From DASQEH01 sp963765725 (lineage in GTDB: Bacteria > Actinomycetota > Actinomycetes > Propionibacteriales > Nocardioidaceae), in assembly GCA_963765725.1 (NCBI GenBank), contig CAVXXI010000003.1:248001-312000 (forward strand): a DNA stretch of 64,000 nucleotides. Reading direction: 5' to 3'. The stretch's first letter is position 1; the number at the start of each line of letters is the position of its first letter. Position numbers and translations under genes: made by a program. The notes under the pieces are model-generated. The model worked only from the letters and a program-made list of their open reading frames with translations, had not been told where the DNA came from and made no database searches. This document shows, piece by piece, positions 1 to 8,162 of this stretch.

Positions 1-586
1 GCACGACGAACGTCTCCCCGTACAGGCGGTTGAAGCGCAGCGCCAGGTCGCGGCACAGCTCGACGTGCTGATCCTGGTCGCCGCCCACCGGAACCGTGTC
101 GGTGTCGTACAGCAAGATGTCGGCAGCCATCAGGCACGGGTACGTGAACAGGCTCGCGCGCGTCCGCGGCCTGCCGCCCTTCTCCTTGAACTGGATCATC
201 CGGCCGAGCTCCCCGACGTGCGCTGTCGACTCGAGCAGGTAGGACAGCTGCACATGCGCGCTCACCTGCGACTGGAGGAAGACCGTCGACAGCTGGGGGT
301 CGAGTCCGGAGGCGAAGAACAGCATCGCCGTCGACAAGGTGAGCTGCCGCAGCCGCTCGGGGTCGTGGTCGGTCGTGAGCGCATGCAGGTCGGCGACGAA
401 GAAGTACCTCTGCTGGGAGGTGTCGGGGTGGCCGGTGTCGTCGTACTGCCCGGCCACGAACCGCCGCAGGGCGCCGAGGTAGTTGCCGAGCGTGAGGGAT
501 CCGCTAGGCGTGATGCCGGAGAGAACGCGGGTTCGCCGGTCAGCCGCCTGCGCGGGTCCGGCGACCGGGCTGGAGATGGTGGTCAT
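1..586 (-). CDS. trpS: Tryptophan--tRNA ligase, N-terminal part (cut by window edge)
   Basis: Cytosolic class Ic aminoacyl-tRNA synthetase that activates tryptophan and charges tRNA-Trp. Only about the first 195 codons are present. From the ATG at 586, residues ~23-40 read SGITPSGSLTLGNYLGAL, which contains the HIGH-type signature (TLGN). QSQVSAH, MIQFKEK and the active-site block DILLYDTDTVPVGGDQDQH follow. The KMSKS loop would lie beyond the left edge. A weak Shine-Dalgarno (GAAAGG) sits about 7 nt before the start. The YihY-type gene upstream on the same strand ends 172 bp away, so the two may or may not share a transcript. Family identity is clear from the motifs. Confidence 0.95.
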   Translation of the reverse strand, partial: MTTISSPVAGPAQAADRRTRVLSGITPSGSLTLGNYLGALRRFVAGQYDDTGHPDTSQQRYFFVADLHALTTDHDPERLRQLTLSTAMLFFASGLDPQLSTVFLQSQVSAHVQLSYLLESTAHVGELGRMIQFKEKGGRPRTRASLFTYPCLMAADILLYDTDTVPVGGDQDQHVELCRDLALRFNRLYGETFVV

Positions 587-758
587 GAGGTGCCTTTCTC
601 GGAGGGTCTCGAGAACGGCTGGTACTCGCGGGCTGGCCGTCCTCGACAAGGGACGGCTGGCAGCAATGCGTCAGGGACCGTCCGTCAGGACGGCCAGGAC
701 TCCCGGCTGGTGTGCTTCGCCATGTCCAGATCGTACCGTGAGCCGCCCACGGCACCGG

Positions 759-1856
759 TCAGTAGTGCTTGTGCGGCTTCTCGGTGCGAGTCTCGGTGTC
801 CTTCGTGCTTGGCGGCAGCGGCTCGTCGGAGCCGTCGGCGTCGGCGTGGTCTCGCTGGGCCCGTCTCTTGGCGGTGGCGTACTGCCCGTCGTGCTCGAAC
901 GACACGTCGACCTGCTCGAAGTCCTTGCTGCGAGTGGCCTCCGCGTAGTCGGAGTAGGCGCGTTGGTCGCCGGCGGTCAGGTCGACGTTGTCGGTGAACG
1001 GGGTCATGAGCGCACGTGGGTAGAGGCGGTGGGCCTTGACGACGTTGATCTCGACGCCGAGCACGACGATCACCGCGCCGAGGTAGATCCAGGCGATCAG
1101 ACCGAGTACGAGAGCGAAGACGCTGTTGGTGACGGTCGCGTGCTTGATGACGTGGCCGACGTACGCGGTGCCGACCAGCTGCAGCAGCTGCCAGGTGATG
1201 GCGGCGGTGAGGGCCCCGGGCACTGCCCGCTTGAGCGAGTGGGGGTGTGTGGTGGCCAGCCGGTACAGCAGGACGAACACGCCGGCGTTGAGGAGTATCG
1301 CAGCGATGCTGCGCAGGATCTGCAGGCCGGTGCCGATCTGCGTGTCGAAGGCGTCGACCTGGCTGCCGAGGCTGGACAGCAGCGTGGTGGCGAGGATCCC
1401 GACGCCCGCCGTCAGCAGCAGGAGCATGCTCCGGAGCCGGCCCACGATCGGGTTCGGGCGCTTGTTGCGCGGCACCCCCCAGGCGATGTTCATGGCGTTC
1501 TGGGTCGCGTTGGCAACACCCAGGGCCCCGTACAGCGACCCGAGGATCCCGACGATGACGGCGGTTTTGCTGCCCTGCAGCCCACCCGGGCTTCCGAGCT
1601 GGTCGCCGATGACCGGGAACTGGCTGAGGGCGGAGTTCAGGATCTGGTGCTGCAGGTGGGGGTCGTTGTGCAGCACGAAGCCGAGGATCGACGAGGCGAG
1701 CAGCAGGAGGGGGAACAACCCCAAAAAGGCGTAGTAGGTGATCAGGGCCGACAGGTAGCTGCCCTGGTCGTCGATGAACTTGTACACCACGGCAAGCGGG
1801 AAGGCCGCCCCGCGGTGAGCGCGCTGGAACGCGTCGAGCCGGTCAGCGACGGACAC
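759..1856 (-). CDS. YihY/BrkB family integral membrane protein
   Basis: A 365-residue inner-membrane protein of the YihY family (once called ribonuclease BN, a name no longer supported). The first third has the family pattern DDQGSYLSALITYYAFLGLF. About six hydrophobic segments follow up to residue ~285, including LIAWIYLGAVIVVLGVEIN. The last ~80 residues are charged and cytoplasmic, with many Lys/Arg/Asp and no domain I recognise. The start is GTG at 1856 with a good AGGAGG about 8 nt upstream. The precise role of the family is unsettled (transport or envelope function). It lies upstream of trpS on the same strand. Confidence 0.85.
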   Translation of the reverse strand: MSVADRLDAFQRAHRGAAFPLAVVYKFIDDQGSYLSALITYYAFLGLFPLLLLASSILGFVLHNDPHLQHQILNSALSQFPVIGDQLGSPGGLQGSKTAVIVGILGSLYGALGVANATQNAMNIAWGVPRNKRPNPIVGRLRSMLLLLTAGVGILATTLLSSLGSQVDAFDTQIGTGLQILRSIAAILLNAGVFVLLYRLATTHPHSLKRAVPGALTAAITWQLLQLVGTAYVGHVIKHATVTNSVFALVLGLIAWIYLGAVIVVLGVEINVVKAHRLYPRALMTPFTDNVDLTAGDQRAYSDYAEATRSKDFEQVDVSFEHDGQYATAKRRAQRDHADADGSDEPLPPSTKDTETRTEKPHKHY

Positions 1857-2000
1857 CTCCGGCCTCCTCTCCCTGACGCCAGCCCGGTTCGACAGACGCG
1901 GAGTGGGTAATGGACAGCGGTCCAGGCACCCACGATCTAGTCAAGCACGGCTGGTTCGGCCGCACACGCCGCGAACGCTCGCCGTACCAGGAGGCTTCCC

Positions 2001-2651
2001 ATGATCGAGGCGCTCATCTTCGACGTCGACGGAACGCTCGTCGACACCAACTACCAGCATGCGCTCGCGTGGTTCCGTGCCTTCCGTCGCTTCGACATCT
2101 CGCCGGCCATCTGGCGGATCCACCGGGCGATCGGCATGGGTGGCGACCAGCTGGTCGCCGCCGTGGCTGGCGACGACGTCGAGAAGAGCTCCGGCGACGA
2201 CCTGCGGTCGGCCTGGACGGAGGAGTTCGCGGTGTTCATGCCGCAGGTACAGCCGTTCGAGGGCGCCCGGCCGCTGCTGGAGGAGGTCAAGAGGCGCGGG
2301 TTGAAGCTCGTACTCGCGAGCTCCGGCGAAAAGGAACACGTCGAGCACTACCTCGACCTGATCGGCGGCCGGGACCTGGCGGACTCGTGGACCACGTCGG
2401 CCGACGCCGAGCAGACCAAGCCCGCGCCGGACCTGATCCAGACCGCCATGAAGAAGATGGAGTCCGACAACGCCGTCATGGTCGGCGACTCCGTCTGGGA
2501 CGCGGAGGCGGCCGGGCGGGCGGGCATCGGCACCTACGCGGTGCTCACCGGGGGCTTCTCGGTCGAGGAGCTCCAGTCCGCAGGGGCCAAGAGGGTGTAC
2601 GAGTCACTGCAGGAGCTGCAGGACGACCTCGACGCGATCGTGGCCGGCTGA
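2001..2651 (+). CDS. HAD superfamily hydrolase, phosphoglycolate phosphatase/beta-phosphoglucomutase-like
   Basis: Soluble HAD phosphatase of 216 residues. All four HAD motifs are visible: I, DVDGTLVDT at residues ~8-16, with the nucleophile and general-acid Asp pair; II, VLASSG with its Ser; III, the Lys in KPAPDL; IV, VMVGDSVWDAEAA with the Mg-binding Asp pair. The alpha-helical cap between motifs I and II is subclass I, as in Gph and PGM-type enzymes. An AGGAGG lies about 7 nt before ATG 2001. The gene is divergent from the YihY gene. The substrate cannot be told from sequence; small phosphosugars or phosphoglycolate are usual for the group. Confidence 0.85.
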   Translation: MIEALIFDVDGTLVDTNYQHALAWFRAFRRFDISPAIWRIHRAIGMGGDQLVAAVAGDDVEKSSGDDLRSAWTEEFAVFMPQVQPFEGARPLLEEVKRRGLKLVLASSGEKEHVEHYLDLIGGRDLADSWTTSADAEQTKPAPDLIQTAMKKMESDNAVMVGDSVWDAEAAGRAGIGTYAVLTGGFSVEELQSAGAKRVYESLQELQDDLDAIVAG

Positions 2652-2715
2652 GCCGCCCCAGTGCCCAGCTCACCGTCGCTCACGAGCGGCGGCAGGCGGG
2701 CCCCACCACGCCCGT

Positions 2716-3123
2716 TCACGAGCGCCTTGCGGCGCCCCAGCCGTGCCAGGACTCGATCTCGATCCAGGCGCTGATTCGCGAGCGGTCGCGCACGCTGTAG
2801 GCGTTGCCGGTGTAGTGGGTCGACAACCGGTCGATGTCCATGAGGTCGACGTCGTCGACCCACTCCGCGATCCGGCCCTGCACGCTCACATGGGTGTACC
2901 AGTCACCTTCGGCCAGCACCGTGAGACTGACCCGGGGGTCGCTGCGCATGTGGGCCAGACGCTTGCGGCCCTCGTCCATGTTGACGAGCACGCGGCCGTT
3001 CTCGAACAGGTACCAGGTGGCCACCGTGACCGGCTGCCCGTCGGGCCGCAGCGTGGCGATCACCGCTGGGTTCGGTCGGGTGAGAAGGTCCTGGAGCTCT
3101 TGGGGTAGCGGCCCGGTTGCCAT
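2716..3123 (-). CDS. PPOX-class flavin/F420-dependent oxidoreductase (pyridoxamine-oxidase fold)
   Basis: A 135-residue split-barrel protein resembling the actinobacterial Rv1155-type group. The N-terminus has the typical ATLRPDGQPVTVATWYLFENGRVLVN strands in outline, then GRKRLAHMRSDPRVSLTV, which in this fold lines the flavin or F420 phosphate site. The C-terminal RISAWIEIESWHGWG is also typical. These proteins reduce or oxidise small substrates with FMN or F420; the substrate here is unknown. The ATG at 3123 is preceded by GAAAGGG. Its upstream region is a 22-bp repeat array shared with the divergent methyltransferase. The last array unit carries TAGATT on this strand, a plausible -10. Confidence 0.82.
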   Translation of the reverse strand: MATGPLPQELQDLLTRPNPAVIATLRPDGQPVTVATWYLFENGRVLVNMDEGRKRLAHMRSDPRVSLTVLAEGDWYTHVSVQGRIAEWVDDVDLMDIDRLSTHYTGNAYSVRDRSRISAWIEIESWHGWGAARRS

Positions 3124-3162
3124 GGGATCCCTTTCGCTAGTGAGGAGCGTCGAGCGGGCGCA

Positions 3163-3168
3163 AATCTA
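3163..3168 (-). promoter_or_regulatory. Probable -10 element for the PPOX gene, inside repeat unit 1
   Basis: TAGATT on the minus strand matches the actinobacterial TANNNT -10. It lies about 40 nt upstream of the ATG at 3123, leaving room for a short leader with the GAAAGGG ribosome site. No clear -35 is visible. Confidence 0.4.
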
Positions 3169-3293
3169 CCCTCGACCGGGCGCCAATGTCCGGCTCAGCG
3201 GGCGGGAATATCGCGCCGAGCGGGCGGGAATGTCGCGCCGAGCGGGCGGGAATGTTCGGTCGAGCGGGCGGGAATGTTCGGTCGAGCGGGCGC

Positions 3294-3299
3294 TAATCT
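3294..3299 (+). promoter_or_regulatory. Probable leaderless -10 element for the methyltransferase, inside repeat unit 7
   Basis: TAATCT ends 6 nt before ATG 3306. This is the spacing expected when transcription starts at or next to the start codon. The hexamer falls in the part of the last 22-bp unit that departs from the repeat consensus. Confidence 0.5.
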
Positions 3300-3305
3300 C
3301 CTCCC

Positions 3306-4175
3306 ATGTCATCCAGCTCAGCAGGACACGCTTCGGAGGGTGCGCCGAGCTACCGCTCGGTCAACCAGGCGAACTGGGACGAGCGCGCGCCGGCCCATGC
3401 AGATTCGCCGGACTACGCCGTCGCCGAGTTCGTCACCGATCCCCACCGGATCAGCTCGGTCGTCCAGTTCGACAGGCCGCTGCTCGGTGAGCTGGCTGGC
3501 GTACGCGGCGTGCACCTGCAGTGCCACATCGGGACCGACACTTTGTCGCTGGCTCGTCTCGGCGCGCGCATGTCCGGGCTGGACTTCTCCCCAGCGGCCC
3601 TTCGGGTCGCCCGCGATCTGGCCGCCAGAACAGGGGCCGACATCGACTATCACGAGGCGGACGTCTACGAGGCCCCCGAGGTACTGGGCCGGGGCGGGTA
3701 CGACCTCGTCTTCACCGGCGTTGGCGCCCTGTGTTGGCTACCGAGTGTCAGCCGGTGGGCCCAGGTCGTCGCCGATCTGCTCCGACCGGGCGGTCGACTC
3801 TTCATCCGGGAAGGGCATCCGGTCCTGTGGGCGCTGTCCGACCCTCGCCCCGACGGGCTTCTTGCCCTCGAGTTCCCCTACTTCGAGCGCGAGGAGCCGA
3901 TGGTGTGGGACGAGCCGGGCACGTACGTACAGACCGACGTGGCGTTCACCTCCACCGTCACGCACGAGTGGAACCACGGGCTGGGTGAGGTGGTCAGCGC
4001 CGTGCTGGCCGCTGGTATGGAGGTGACCGGGCTGGTCGAGCACCAGAGCGTTCCGTGGAACGGCCTGCCGGGTCAGATGACGGCTCTGCCCAACGGCGAG
4101 TGGCAGCTGACAGACCGGCCGTGGCGCTTGCCCCATACCTACACGCTGCAGGCGGTCAAGCGCGGCGAGCGCTGA
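3306..4175 (+). CDS. Class I SAM-dependent methyltransferase
   Basis: A 289-residue soluble methyltransferase. Motif I is GVHLQCHIGTDTLSLARLGA (residues ~65-84), a variant of the glycine-rich SAM loop with HIG in place of GxG. GLDFSPAAL follows as the ribose-binding acidic strand, then EADVY and YDLVFTGVGALCWL. The C-terminal half (ECH-type strands around HEWNHGLGEVVSAVLAAG) is typical of uncharacterised small-molecule methyltransferases. The start lies only 2 bp beyond a 22-bp repeat array and no Shine-Dalgarno is evident, so leaderless translation from TAATCT is likely. The acceptor substrate is unknown. Confidence 0.82.
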   Translation: MSSSSAGHASEGAPSYRSVNQANWDERAPAHADSPDYAVAEFVTDPHRISSVVQFDRPLLGELAGVRGVHLQCHIGTDTLSLARLGARMSGLDFSPAALRVARDLAARTGADIDYHEADVYEAPEVLGRGGYDLVFTGVGALCWLPSVSRWAQVVADLLRPGGRLFIREGHPVLWALSDPRPDGLLALEFPYFEREEPMVWDEPGTYVQTDVAFTSTVTHEWNHGLGEVVSAVLAAGMEVTGLVEHQSVPWNGLPGQMTALPNGEWQLTDRPWRLPHTYTLQAVKRGER

Positions 4176-4192
4176 CCGGTACGCCGCTGGCC

Positions 4193-4292
4193 GTTGGACC
4201 GCACGTCTCCGCCCGATTGCGCCGCACATCTGCGCCCACTCGACCGCACATTTGCGCCCGCTCGACCGGGCACCCCTACCCACTCGACCGGA
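4193..4292 (-). repeat. 22-bp tandem repeat array C2 (family A, ~5 units, minus orientation)
   Basis: About five units read on the plus strand as (A/G)CTCGACCG(G/C)ACATTTGCGCC, one of them with a 1-nt insertion. The array sits between the convergent methyltransferase and HAD-IIA genes. It runs into the end of the HAD-IIA gene, whose last codons and TAG stop (4276-4278) are made of repeat sequence. Confidence 0.8.
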
Positions 4293-5088
4293 CGGCGGGT
4301 CCGAGCTCGGCGACGAGCGGCACCACGTCGGCGATGGAGTCCACGACCCGGGTGGCTCGGTACGGGTAGCGTGCGATCTCGCCCCTACTCGTCGACCCGG
4401 ACAGCACAAGTACCGTGCGCAGCCCGGCCTCCAGCCCGGAGATGACATCGGTGTCCATCCGGTCGCCGATCATCACCGTCGTCTCCGAGTGCCCCTCGAT
4501 GCGGTTGAGAGCGCTGCGCATCATGAGCGGGTTCGGCTTGCCGATGAAGTACGGGCTGACGCTGCTCGCCTTGGTGATGAGCGCCGCCACCGAGCCGGTT
4601 GCAGGCAGCGGCCCGAACGCCGACGGCCCGGTCGGGTCGGGGTTCGTGGCGATGAACCTGGCGCCGGCGCCGATGAGCCGGATCCCGGTCGTGATCGCCT
4701 CGAACGACCAGTTACGCGTCTCCCCGAGCACGACGTAGTCCGGCGAGCGGTCGGTCAGGACGTACCCGATCTCGTGCATGGCCGTGGTCAAACCGACCTC
4801 CCCGATGACGTACGCCGTGCCGTGCGGACGCTGGGTGTCGAGGAATTGTGCTGTCGCGAGCGCCGACGTCCAGATCGCGCCCTCGGGGACATCGAGCCCG
4901 CTGGCCATGAGCCGCGCCTTCAGGTCGCGTGGGGTGAAGATCGAGTTGTTGGTCAGCACGAGGAACCGCCGACCCGTGTCCCGCAGTGCGTCGATGAAGT
5001 CCGCTGCTCCCGGAATGGCCCGGTCCTCGTGGACCAGGACCCCGTCCAGGTCGGTCATCCAGGTGTGGACCGGCCTGAGCAGGGTCAT
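4276..5088 (-). CDS. HAD-IIA family hydrolase (NagD-like phosphatase)
   Basis: A 270-residue HAD phosphatase with the subclass IIA cap. Motif I is MTDLDGVLVHED near the N-terminus, motif II is FLVLTNNS, the Lys motif is FIGKPNPLMM, and motif IV is VMIGDRMDTDVISGLEAG. The cap between motifs II and III includes IATNPDPTGPS, characteristic of NagD, phosphoglycolate and 4-nitrophenylphosphatase relatives. The natural substrate is not predictable. The last five residues (VRSSG) and the stop are encoded by the flanking 22-bp repeat, so the C-terminus has probably been altered by array growth. The gene converges with the methyltransferase. Confidence 0.88.
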   Translation of the reverse strand: MTLLRPVHTWMTDLDGVLVHEDRAIPGAADFIDALRDTGRRFLVLTNNSIFTPRDLKARLMASGLDVPEGAIWTSALATAQFLDTQRPHGTAYVIGEVGLTTAMHEIGYVLTDRSPDYVVLGETRNWSFEAITTGIRLIGAGARFIATNPDPTGPSAFGPLPATGSVAALITKASSVSPYFIGKPNPLMMRSALNRIEGHSETTVMIGDRMDTDVISGLEAGLRTVLVLSGSTSRGEIARYPYRATRVVDSIADVVPLVAELGPAVRSSG

Positions 5089-5136
5089 GCCTCCATGGTC
5101 GCAGTCAGTGCAGCCGCACCGAAATCGGCGGCGCTG

Positions 5137-6648
5137 TCACAAGTTGCCCGGGTACAGATTCGCGTGCGACGGCACGCGGGCGTGCAGCACCCAGTCGTTC
5201 CAGAAGCTGGTGAGGTCGACCCCGGTCTTGTGCTCGAGCGCGTCGCGCAGGTCGAGCATGGACATGTTGCCGCCGCCTCGCTGACGCTGGATGGCCTGCA
5301 TCGCCCGGAAGAACGCCTTGTCACCGATCTTGTTGCGCAGCGCGTGGACGAAGAAGGCACCCTTGAGGTAGACGCCCTGGAAGTCGAACTCGTGTCCCGC
5401 GCCCATGTCGTACAGCGGCGCCTTCAGCCAGGATGGACGCCCTGCCACGCCGGCGCGGTACTGCGCGTCGAGATCGGCGCCGAGGTGCTCCTGCCAGAGC
5501 CACTGCGAGTACGACGCGAGGCACTCGTTGAGGCAGACGTCGCGCCACCGCTTGACCGAGATGTTGTCGCCCCACCACTGATGCGCGTTCTCGTGCGCGA
5601 TGGTCGACGCGTCGGCTCCCTCGAAGTAGAGCGGGCGGGTGTAGGTCTCGATGGAGAAGGGCACCTTGGCGCTCACGAAGATTCCGCCCGCCTCCGGCGC
5701 CGGGTAAGGCCCCCACCACCGAGCCAGCACTCGCAGGATCGCCGGCAGCTTGGCCTCCTGTGACGGCGCGTTGCCCGGGTTCGGGCCGTACGCCGAGACG
5801 ACGCGGGTGCCGTCGGCGAGGCGGGAGCGCTCGAAGGTCAGCTTGTCGATGTAGATGGTCGTGAGGTAGGTCGCCGTCGGCTCGTCGAGGCGCCACCTGA
5901 AGGTGCGTACCGGCGTGCCGTGCCGGACCTGGGCCGTCGTCACCAGCTGCCGGCCGTTGGAGATCACCGACAGGGGGCGCGGAACGGTGGCCGTGACACT
6001 GAACTTCGCCTTGTCGGTCGGATGGTCGTTGCACGGATACCACAGCGTGCACGAGTGGGGCTCACCGGCCACGAATCCCGCCCCCGGGGTGGCGTCGGAG
6101 TCGTACCAGCCGCTGCGGATGGCGTCGACGGGATCGATGCCGGGCTTGCCGTGGTAGGTCACCCTGGTCACGAAGCGGTGGCCGTCGGCCACCGGCCGCG
6201 CGGGCCGGATCACGAGCTCGTGTGCGGCCGCGCGCCGGTGCCGGGCGGGCACGCCGTCGACCGTCACCTTGGTGATCGTCATGCCGAGCAGGTCGAGGTT
6301 GAACCGAGGGAGCCTAGCGGTGGCTCGCGAGGCGATCGTCGTCGTGGCGGCGATGCGCTGGGTGGGGCGGAAGTACCGCAGCCGCACGTGATAGCGCTTG
6401 ACGTCGTACCCGCGGTTGCCGTCGTCGGGGTAGTACGGGTCACCGATGCCCTGGCCGTGGTGGCGGTGTGCCGACTCGTGGTGGCGGTGTGCCGGGCCCT
6501 GGTGGCGGTGTACAGCGACCGCAGCCTGACCCGAGCCGGCAGACCCCCCGCCTCCGTACGCGCTGGACCCGGCGGAGGCTCCGCCGATCAACGCACCCGC
6601 CGACGCGACCGCGATGACCGTTCGTAGCGACAGGGCGCCAGACGCCAT
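5137..6648 (-). CDS. Secreted M1-family zinc metallopeptidase
   Basis: A 503-residue exported aminopeptidase-like enzyme. An N-terminal signal-like segment (TVIAVASAGALIGGASAGSSAYG) is followed by a His-rich stretch with three HRH(H/Q) repeats (residues ~45-65), then the beta-sandwich domain. The zinc site is HENAH with the third ligand in NECLASY, exactly 18 residues later. GVYLKGAFFVHAL supplies the conserved Tyr. The exopeptidase GxMEN loop is replaced by FSIETYTRP, a form seen in actinobacterial M1 relatives. ATG 6648 has GAGGGGG about 5 nt upstream. The His-rich stretch could bind metal, which is inference. Confidence 0.88.
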   Translation of the reverse strand: MASGALSLRTVIAVASAGALIGGASAGSSAYGGGGSAGSGQAAVAVHRHQGPAHRHHESAHRHHGQGIGDPYYPDDGNRGYDVKRYHVRLRYFRPTQRIAATTTIASRATARLPRFNLDLLGMTITKVTVDGVPARHRRAAAHELVIRPARPVADGHRFVTRVTYHGKPGIDPVDAIRSGWYDSDATPGAGFVAGEPHSCTLWYPCNDHPTDKAKFSVTATVPRPLSVISNGRQLVTTAQVRHGTPVRTFRWRLDEPTATYLTTIYIDKLTFERSRLADGTRVVSAYGPNPGNAPSQEAKLPAILRVLARWWGPYPAPEAGGIFVSAKVPFSIETYTRPLYFEGADASTIAHENAHQWWGDNISVKRWRDVCLNECLASYSQWLWQEHLGADLDAQYRAGVAGRPSWLKAPLYDMGAGHEFDFQGVYLKGAFFVHALRNKIGDKAFFRAMQAIQRQRGGGNMSMLDLRDALEHKTGVDLTSFWNDWVLHARVPSHANLYPGNL

Positions 6649-6738
6649 CAGATCCCCCTCACCGTGCCAACCGTTCGCCGATCATCGCACCCCGAGCCGA
6701 CAGACGACACCCCAGGAACCTCCCCACGCACGAGTCGA

Positions 6739-6744
6739 TACAGT
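6739..6744 (+). promoter_or_regulatory. Probable -10 for the tmsAB-like operon
   Basis: TACAGT lies 8 nt before ATG 6753 and there is no Shine-Dalgarno, so a near-leaderless transcript is plausible. Spacing is slightly longer than the 6-7 nt seen at other starts in this window. Confidence 0.4.
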
Positions 6745-6752
6745 GACGGCCG

Positions 6753-8162
6753 ATGAGCACGCCGACCAGCACACGTGCGCCGCATCCTGCGGCGGTGGAG
6801 GCGTTACGGGCGTCGTACGCGGCGATCCCGCCCGGCTCGTCGGTCCGGCTCGCGAAGCGGACCTCCAACCTCTTCCGCCCGCGCGCACCCCAGGCGGGGA
6901 GCGGTCTGGACGCGAGTGGGCTCGACGGCGTGATCTCGATCGACACACGGGCACGGACCGCCGACGTCCAGGGCATGTGTACCTACGAGCACCTGGTCGA
7001 GGCGACGTTGCAGCACGGTCTGATGCCGCTGGTCGTCCCCCAGCTCAAGACGATCACGCTCGGCGGGGCCGTCAGCGGCCTCGGCATCGAGTCGACCTCG
7101 TTCCGCAACGGGCTACCGCACGAGTCAGTGGTCGAGATGGACGTACTCACCGGGGACGGGCGCATCGTCACCGCCTCGCCCGACGGCCCCTACAGTGACC
7201 TGTTCGCGGCGTTCCCGAACTCGTATGGAAGCCTCGGCTACTGCGTGCGGCTCAGGATCGAGCTCGAGCCGGTCAGCCCGTACGTCGCGCTGCGCCACGT
7301 GCGCTTCGACGACCTGGACGCGCTCGCCTCCGCCGTGCACACCATCTGCGCGGACCGGGGTTGGAGCGGTGAGGCGGTCGATTTTCTCGACGGAGTCGTC
7401 TTCTCGCAGCAGGAGTCGTACCTGACCCTGGGCCGCTGGACGGCCGATGCCGCCTCCTCGGGCGTGCTCACGCCGAGCGACTACACCCGACAACAGGTGT
7501 ACTACCGCTCGATCCAGGAGCGTTCCCGGGACCTGCTCACGGTCAGCGACTATCTGTGGCGCTGGGACACCGACTGGTTCTGGTGCTCGGGTGCGTTCGG
7601 CGCCCAGAACCCCACTGTCCGCCGGGTATGGCCACGTTCGCTGCGTCGCAGCGACGTGTACCACCGCATCGTCGGCCTGGAGAACCGGTTCGGCGTGATG
7701 GCGAGGCTCGACCGGCTGCGTGGCCGGCCGCCCCAGGAGCGGGTTGTCCAGGACGTCGAGATCCCGATCGAGCGCACCGCTGACTTCCTTCGCTGGTTCT
7801 GCCGCGAGGTGGGGATGAAGCCGATCTGGCTGTGCCCGTTGAAGCTGCGCGAACCCGACGGTGCGGGCTCGGCGCGATCCTGGCCGCTGTACCCGCTCGA
7901 GGCCGGCCAGGTGTACGTCAATGTCGGGTTCTGGGGCCAGGTCCCGAGAGTCGAGGGCGGGCAGGACGGTGACGTCAATCGTGCGATCGAGCGGGCGGTG
8001 GCCGACCACGGGGGGCACAAATCGCTGTATTCGGATGCGTACTATGACGAAGAGACGTTCGCGGCGATGTACGGGGGTGCTGAGTACGAGAAGGTCAAGC
8101 AGGTGTACGACCCCGATCGCAGGTTGACGGGGCTCTACGAGAAGGCGGTGGGACGAAGATGA
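6753..8162 (+). CDS. tmsA: FAD-binding oxidoreductase, TmsA/BfaB-like (10-methylene fatty acyl reductase)
   Basis: A 469-residue FAD enzyme of the PCMH/vanillyl-alcohol-oxidase fold, related to DHCR24. The FAD-binding segment is LKTITLGGAVSGLGIESTSF followed by VVEMDVLTGDGRIV. In the actinobacterial 10-methylstearic (tuberculostearic) acid pathway the methyltransferase adds a methylene from SAM to an oleoyl chain in a phospholipid, and this FAD protein reduces it to a 10-methyl branch. The pairing here supports that: its stop overlaps the start of a cyclopropane-synthase-type methyltransferase by 4 bp (ATGA at 8159-8162). A tmsC-like gene is not evident. The family call rests on motifs and neighbour. 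Confidence 0.72.
   Translation: MSTPTSTRAPHPAAVEALRASYAAIPPGSSVRLAKRTSNLFRPRAPQAGSGLDASGLDGVISIDTRARTADVQGMCTYEHLVEATLQHGLMPLVVPQLKTITLGGAVSGLGIESTSFRNGLPHESVVEMDVLTGDGRIVTASPDGPYSDLFAAFPNSYGSLGYCVRLRIELEPVSPYVALRHVRFDDLDALASAVHTICADRGWSGEAVDFLDGVVFSQQESYLTLGRWTADAASSGVLTPSDYTRQQVYYRSIQERSRDLLTVSDYLWRWDTDWFWCSGAFGAQNPTVRRVWPRSLRRSDVYHRIVGLENRFGVMARLDRLRGRPPQERVVQDVEIPIERTADFLRWFCREVGMKPIWLCPLKLREPDGAGSARSWPLYPLEAGQVYVNVGFWGQVPRVEGGQDGDVNRAIERAVADHGGHKSLYSDAYYDEETFAAMYGGAEYEKVKQVYDPDRRLTGLYEKAVGRR

Larger units (their letters stand above)
3150..3303 (+). repeat. 22-bp tandem repeat array C1 (family A, 7 units)
   Basis: Seven contiguous 22-bp units begin at 3150, 3172, 3194, 3216, 3238, 3260 and 3282, in perfect phase. 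The consensus core is CGAGCGGGCGGGAATGTTCG. Units 4-6 are nearly identical and the outer units have diverged. The array fills the divergent intergenic space between the PPOX and methyltransferase genes. The first and last units contain the -10-like hexamers of the two genes. I do not recognise a known repeat family. Confidence 0.9.
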
